In this document: piece after piece, positions 62,199 through 64,000 of the stretch
Position numbering within the stretch: the stretch's first letter is position 1
Layout of the letters: each line of letters begins with the position of its first letter
Origin: an uncultured Thiothrix sp.
GTDB lineage: Bacteria > Pseudomonadota > Gammaproteobacteria > Thiotrichales > Thiotrichaceae
Assembly: GCF_937873765.1 (NCBI RefSeq)
Contig: NZ_CALMZC010000013.1
Span: 62,001-126,000, forward strand
Direction: 5' to 3'
DNA length: 64,000 bases
Program-made: the position numbers and the translations under genes
Notes under the pieces: generated by a model
What the model was told of the DNA's origin: nothing
Databases searched by the model: none
What the model saw: only the letters and a program-made list of their open reading frames with translations

Positions 62199-62912
62199 AT
62201 GAACACAATACCACGCCGCATCCTCCTTAAGCTTAGCGGCGAAGCTTTAATGGGTGATCTCGATTCTGGGATTGATCCTATTATTTTAAAACGCGTTGCC
62301 ACAGAAGTTTTAGAGGTGCGTGCACTCGGCGTGCAAGTGGCTTTAGTGATTGGTGGTGGCAATTTATTTCGTGGTGCAACTTTAGCAGCGGCTGGCATGG
62401 ATCGTGTGCGTGGCGATCAGATGGGGATGCTGGCTACCGTGATGAATGCCTTGGCGATGCAAGATCAAATCGAGCAGTTGGGTGGGACTTGCCGAGTTAT
62501 GCCAGCTTTAACGATTGCGCAAGTCGGGGAGGCTTACTCAGCGCACCAAGCCCGTCGTTATTTAGATCAAGGTGATATAGTGATTTGTGCCGCTGGCACA
62601 GGTAATCCCTTTTTTACTACTGACACGGCAGCTAGTTTGCGTGCGGTCGAGTTGCAAACCGACTTATTACTGAAAGCGACTAAAGTGGATGGTATTTATA
62701 CGGCTGACCCGAAAAAAAATCCCAATGCCACGCGTTACGAGCGCTTAAGTTTTGATGAGGCGATTGCGCAACAACTAGGTGTAATGGATTTAACCGCTAT
62801 GGTGATGTGTCGTGATAATCACCTACCATTGCGAGTGTTTGATATGTTTGCTGCAGGTGCTTTACATGCGATTGTGCGCGGTGAGCCTGTCGGTACTTTA
62901 GTCGAGGTTTAA
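62199..62912 (+). CDS. pyrH: Uridylate kinase
   Basis: A 237-residue UMP kinase of the amino-acid-kinase fold: [46 protein letters not shown] and [19 protein letters not shown] are family blocks. It phosphorylates UMP to UDP. 98 bases after tsf, past its terminator, and 2 bases before frr. Confidence 0.97.
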   Translation: MNTIPRRILLKLSGEALMGDLDSGIDPIILKRVATEVLEVRALGVQVALVIGGGNLFRGATLAAAGMDRVRGDQMGMLATVMNALAMQDQIEQLGGTCRVMPALTIAQVGEAYSAHQARRYLDQGDIVICAAGTGNPFFTTDTAASLRAVELQTDLLLKATKVDGIYTADPKKNPNATRYERLSFDEAIAQQLGVMDLTAMVMCRDNHLPLRVFDMFAAGALHAIVRGEPVGTLVEV

Positions 62913-62914
62913 AA

Positions 62915-63472
62915 ATGATTAGCGATATTATGAAAAGTGCGGAAGCCCGCATGCAAAAAAGTATTGAATCCCTGAAAAATGAATTAACTAAAATTCGTAC
63001 TGGCCGTGCCCATCCTAGTCTGTTGGATCATATTTCAGTTGATTATTACGGCACACCCACAGCTTTAAGCCAAGTCGCCAATATTGCGATTGAAGATGCG
63101 CGCACCTTAAGCATTACCCCTTGGGAAAAGCCCATGGTCGCGGTGATTGAGAAAGCAATTCTCAAGTCTGATTTAGGCTTAAATCCAGCGGTTGCAGGTA
63201 CGGTGATTCGTGTTCCCGTTCCAGCCTTAACCGAAGAGCGGCGGCGCGATTTAGTCAAGATTGTTAAACATGAAGCTGAAGGGGCGCGGGTAGCCATTCG
63301 TAACATTCGTCGTGATGCAAATGGCGAGTTAAAAGCTTTAGAAAAAGACAAAACGATTTCTGAAGATGAGGAACGCCGCGCTGAAGAGGGTGTGCAAAAG
63401 CTCACCGACAAGTATATTAAAGAAGTAGAAGCCGTTTTCGAGAAGAAAGAAAAGGATCTGATGGCTATTTAA
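62915..63472 (+). CDS. frr: Ribosome recycling factor
   Basis: A 185-residue [37 protein letters not shown] and [14 protein letters not shown] are the family blocks. With EF-G it splits post-termination ribosomes. It starts 2 bases after the pyrH stop and lies ahead of uppS. Confidence 0.97.
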   Translation: MISDIMKSAEARMQKSIESLKNELTKIRTGRAHPSLLDHISVDYYGTPTALSQVANIAIEDARTLSITPWEKPMVAVIEKAILKSDLGLNPAVAGTVIRVPVPALTEERRRDLVKIVKHEAEGARVAIRNIRRDANGELKALEKDKTISEDEERRAEEGVQKLTDKYIKEVEAVFEKKEKDLMAI

Positions 63473-63490
63473 TGGCCTTGGAGCGGGCAC

Positions 63491-64000
63491 ATGCAAGCTG
63501 AGAAAAAAGCCGTTCCACGGCATGTCGCCATCGTCATGGACGGCAATGGGCGTTGGGCAAAAGCACGTTTACTGCCCCGCCTCATTGGGCATCAACGCGG
63601 CGTCGAATCAGTGCGTAAAGTGATTCGCGCTTGTAATCAGGCTGGAGTGGAATGCCTGACCTTATTTGCTTTCAGTAGTGAAAACTGGAAACGGCCTTTA
63701 GAAGAAGTGAGCGGCTTGATGTCGCTCTTCATGCTGGTTTTAGAGCGCGAGACTGCTGGCTTAATTCGTCACAACGTGAGCATGCGCTTTATTGGTGATC
63801 GTTCTGCTTTTTCAGGCTCTTTACAAGACAAAATTGCAGCGGTTGAGCAGCAAACCAGTCATTGCACGGGGATGCTACTCTTAATTGCTGCGAATTACGG
63901 TGGGCGCTGGGACATTTTGCAAGCCGCTCGAAAGCTCGTCGCGAAGCTAGCAAGTGGCGAGTTAAGCGCCCAAGAACTCACTGAGCAAGCCTTAGATCAA
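63491..64000 (+). CDS. uppS: Undecaprenyl diphosphate synthase, 5' part (runs off right edge)
   Basis: 170 codons from ATG 63491 with GGAG eight bases ahead. It reads HVAIVMDGNGRWAKARLL (the catalytic Asp and first Arg), GHQRGVESVRKVIRAC, and FAFSSENWKRP with MSLFMLVLERE, all signatures of cis-prenyltransferase. It makes the C55 lipid carrier for peptidoglycan. 18 bases after frr, as in other gammaproteobacteria. The C-terminal third is outside the window. Confidence 0.95.
   Translation, partial: MQAEKKAVPRHVAIVMDGNGRWAKARLLPRLIGHQRGVESVRKVIRACNQAGVECLTLFAFSSENWKRPLEEVSGLMSLFMLVLERETAGLIRHNVSMRFIGDRSAFSGSLQDKIAAVEQQTSHCTGMLLLIAANYGGRWDILQAARKLVAKLASGELSAQELTEQALDQ

Overview
The window is gammaproteobacterial chromosome of moderate GC. 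The blocks that show this are the divergent rne/rluC pair, trxB-ftsK-lolA-rarA, minCDE, rpsO-pnp, and map-glnD divergent from rpsB-tsf-pyrH-frr-uppS. An affiliation near Thiothrix-like sulfur bacteria is my guess from the general feel of the accessory genes; nothing in the sequence proves it. TTG and GTG starts are fairly common (ftsK, minC, minD, yqiA, a vapC).

Layout. 1-9.2 kb is housekeeping: the 5' part of rne, a 670-base structured rne leader region, rluC with a HAD phosphatase, aat and trxB, then ftsK, lolA and rarA. 9.2-22.7 kb is mostly single metabolic or envelope genes: an inositol-monophosphatase-family enzyme, hydrolases, an aldo/keto reductase, a transglutaminase-like protein, a LEA-type lipoprotein, a secreted ferritin-like protein, an AEC permease, a large NAD-glutamate dehydrogenase and guanine deaminase. 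22.7-28.5 kb is a decaying accessory island. It holds an orphan Phd antitoxin with the relic of its toxin, a diverged second copy of the 3' end of mfd, three partial copies of a DNA-methyltransferase-like 5' region, a VapC/antitoxin pair, an Rpn-type nuclease, and a superfamily-I helicase gene broken by two in-frame stops and two frameshifts. The island ends at the intact mfd. 31.9-45.7 kb carries a Sel1-repeat protein, minCDE, two tandem secreted thioredoxin-like proteins, rmuC, a two-gene proton-channel/stator-like unit, amtB, several exported or membrane proteins of unknown function, slyD, an LpxL-type acyltransferase and a DsrE-family protein.

45.7-53.3 kb is the most unusual part. A dead LuxR-type response regulator is followed by two paralogous small Trp/Tyr/Cys-rich secreted proteins at either end of a cluster, a large winged-helix/ATPase/helical-repeat regulator, two AT-rich secreted proteins that are distant paralogues, and a small membrane protein. 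Three promoters in this cluster share tandem half-sites (core TTACC) spaced exactly 11 bp apart, placed against a -35 with a 17-bp spacer to the -10. This is the architecture used by OmpR/PhoB-type winged-helix regulators, and a gene for such a protein starts next to the first of these promoters. I infer a local regulon for an undescribed secreted/envelope function.

53.3-64 kb returns to housekeeping: rpsO, pnp with a leader hairpin, a LEA-like amphipathic repeat protein, glnD and map, and the rpsB-tsf-pyrH-frr-uppS translation/envelope operon, which runs off the right edge. I saw no tRNA or rRNA genes, CRISPR arrays, complete insertion sequences or integrase genes.
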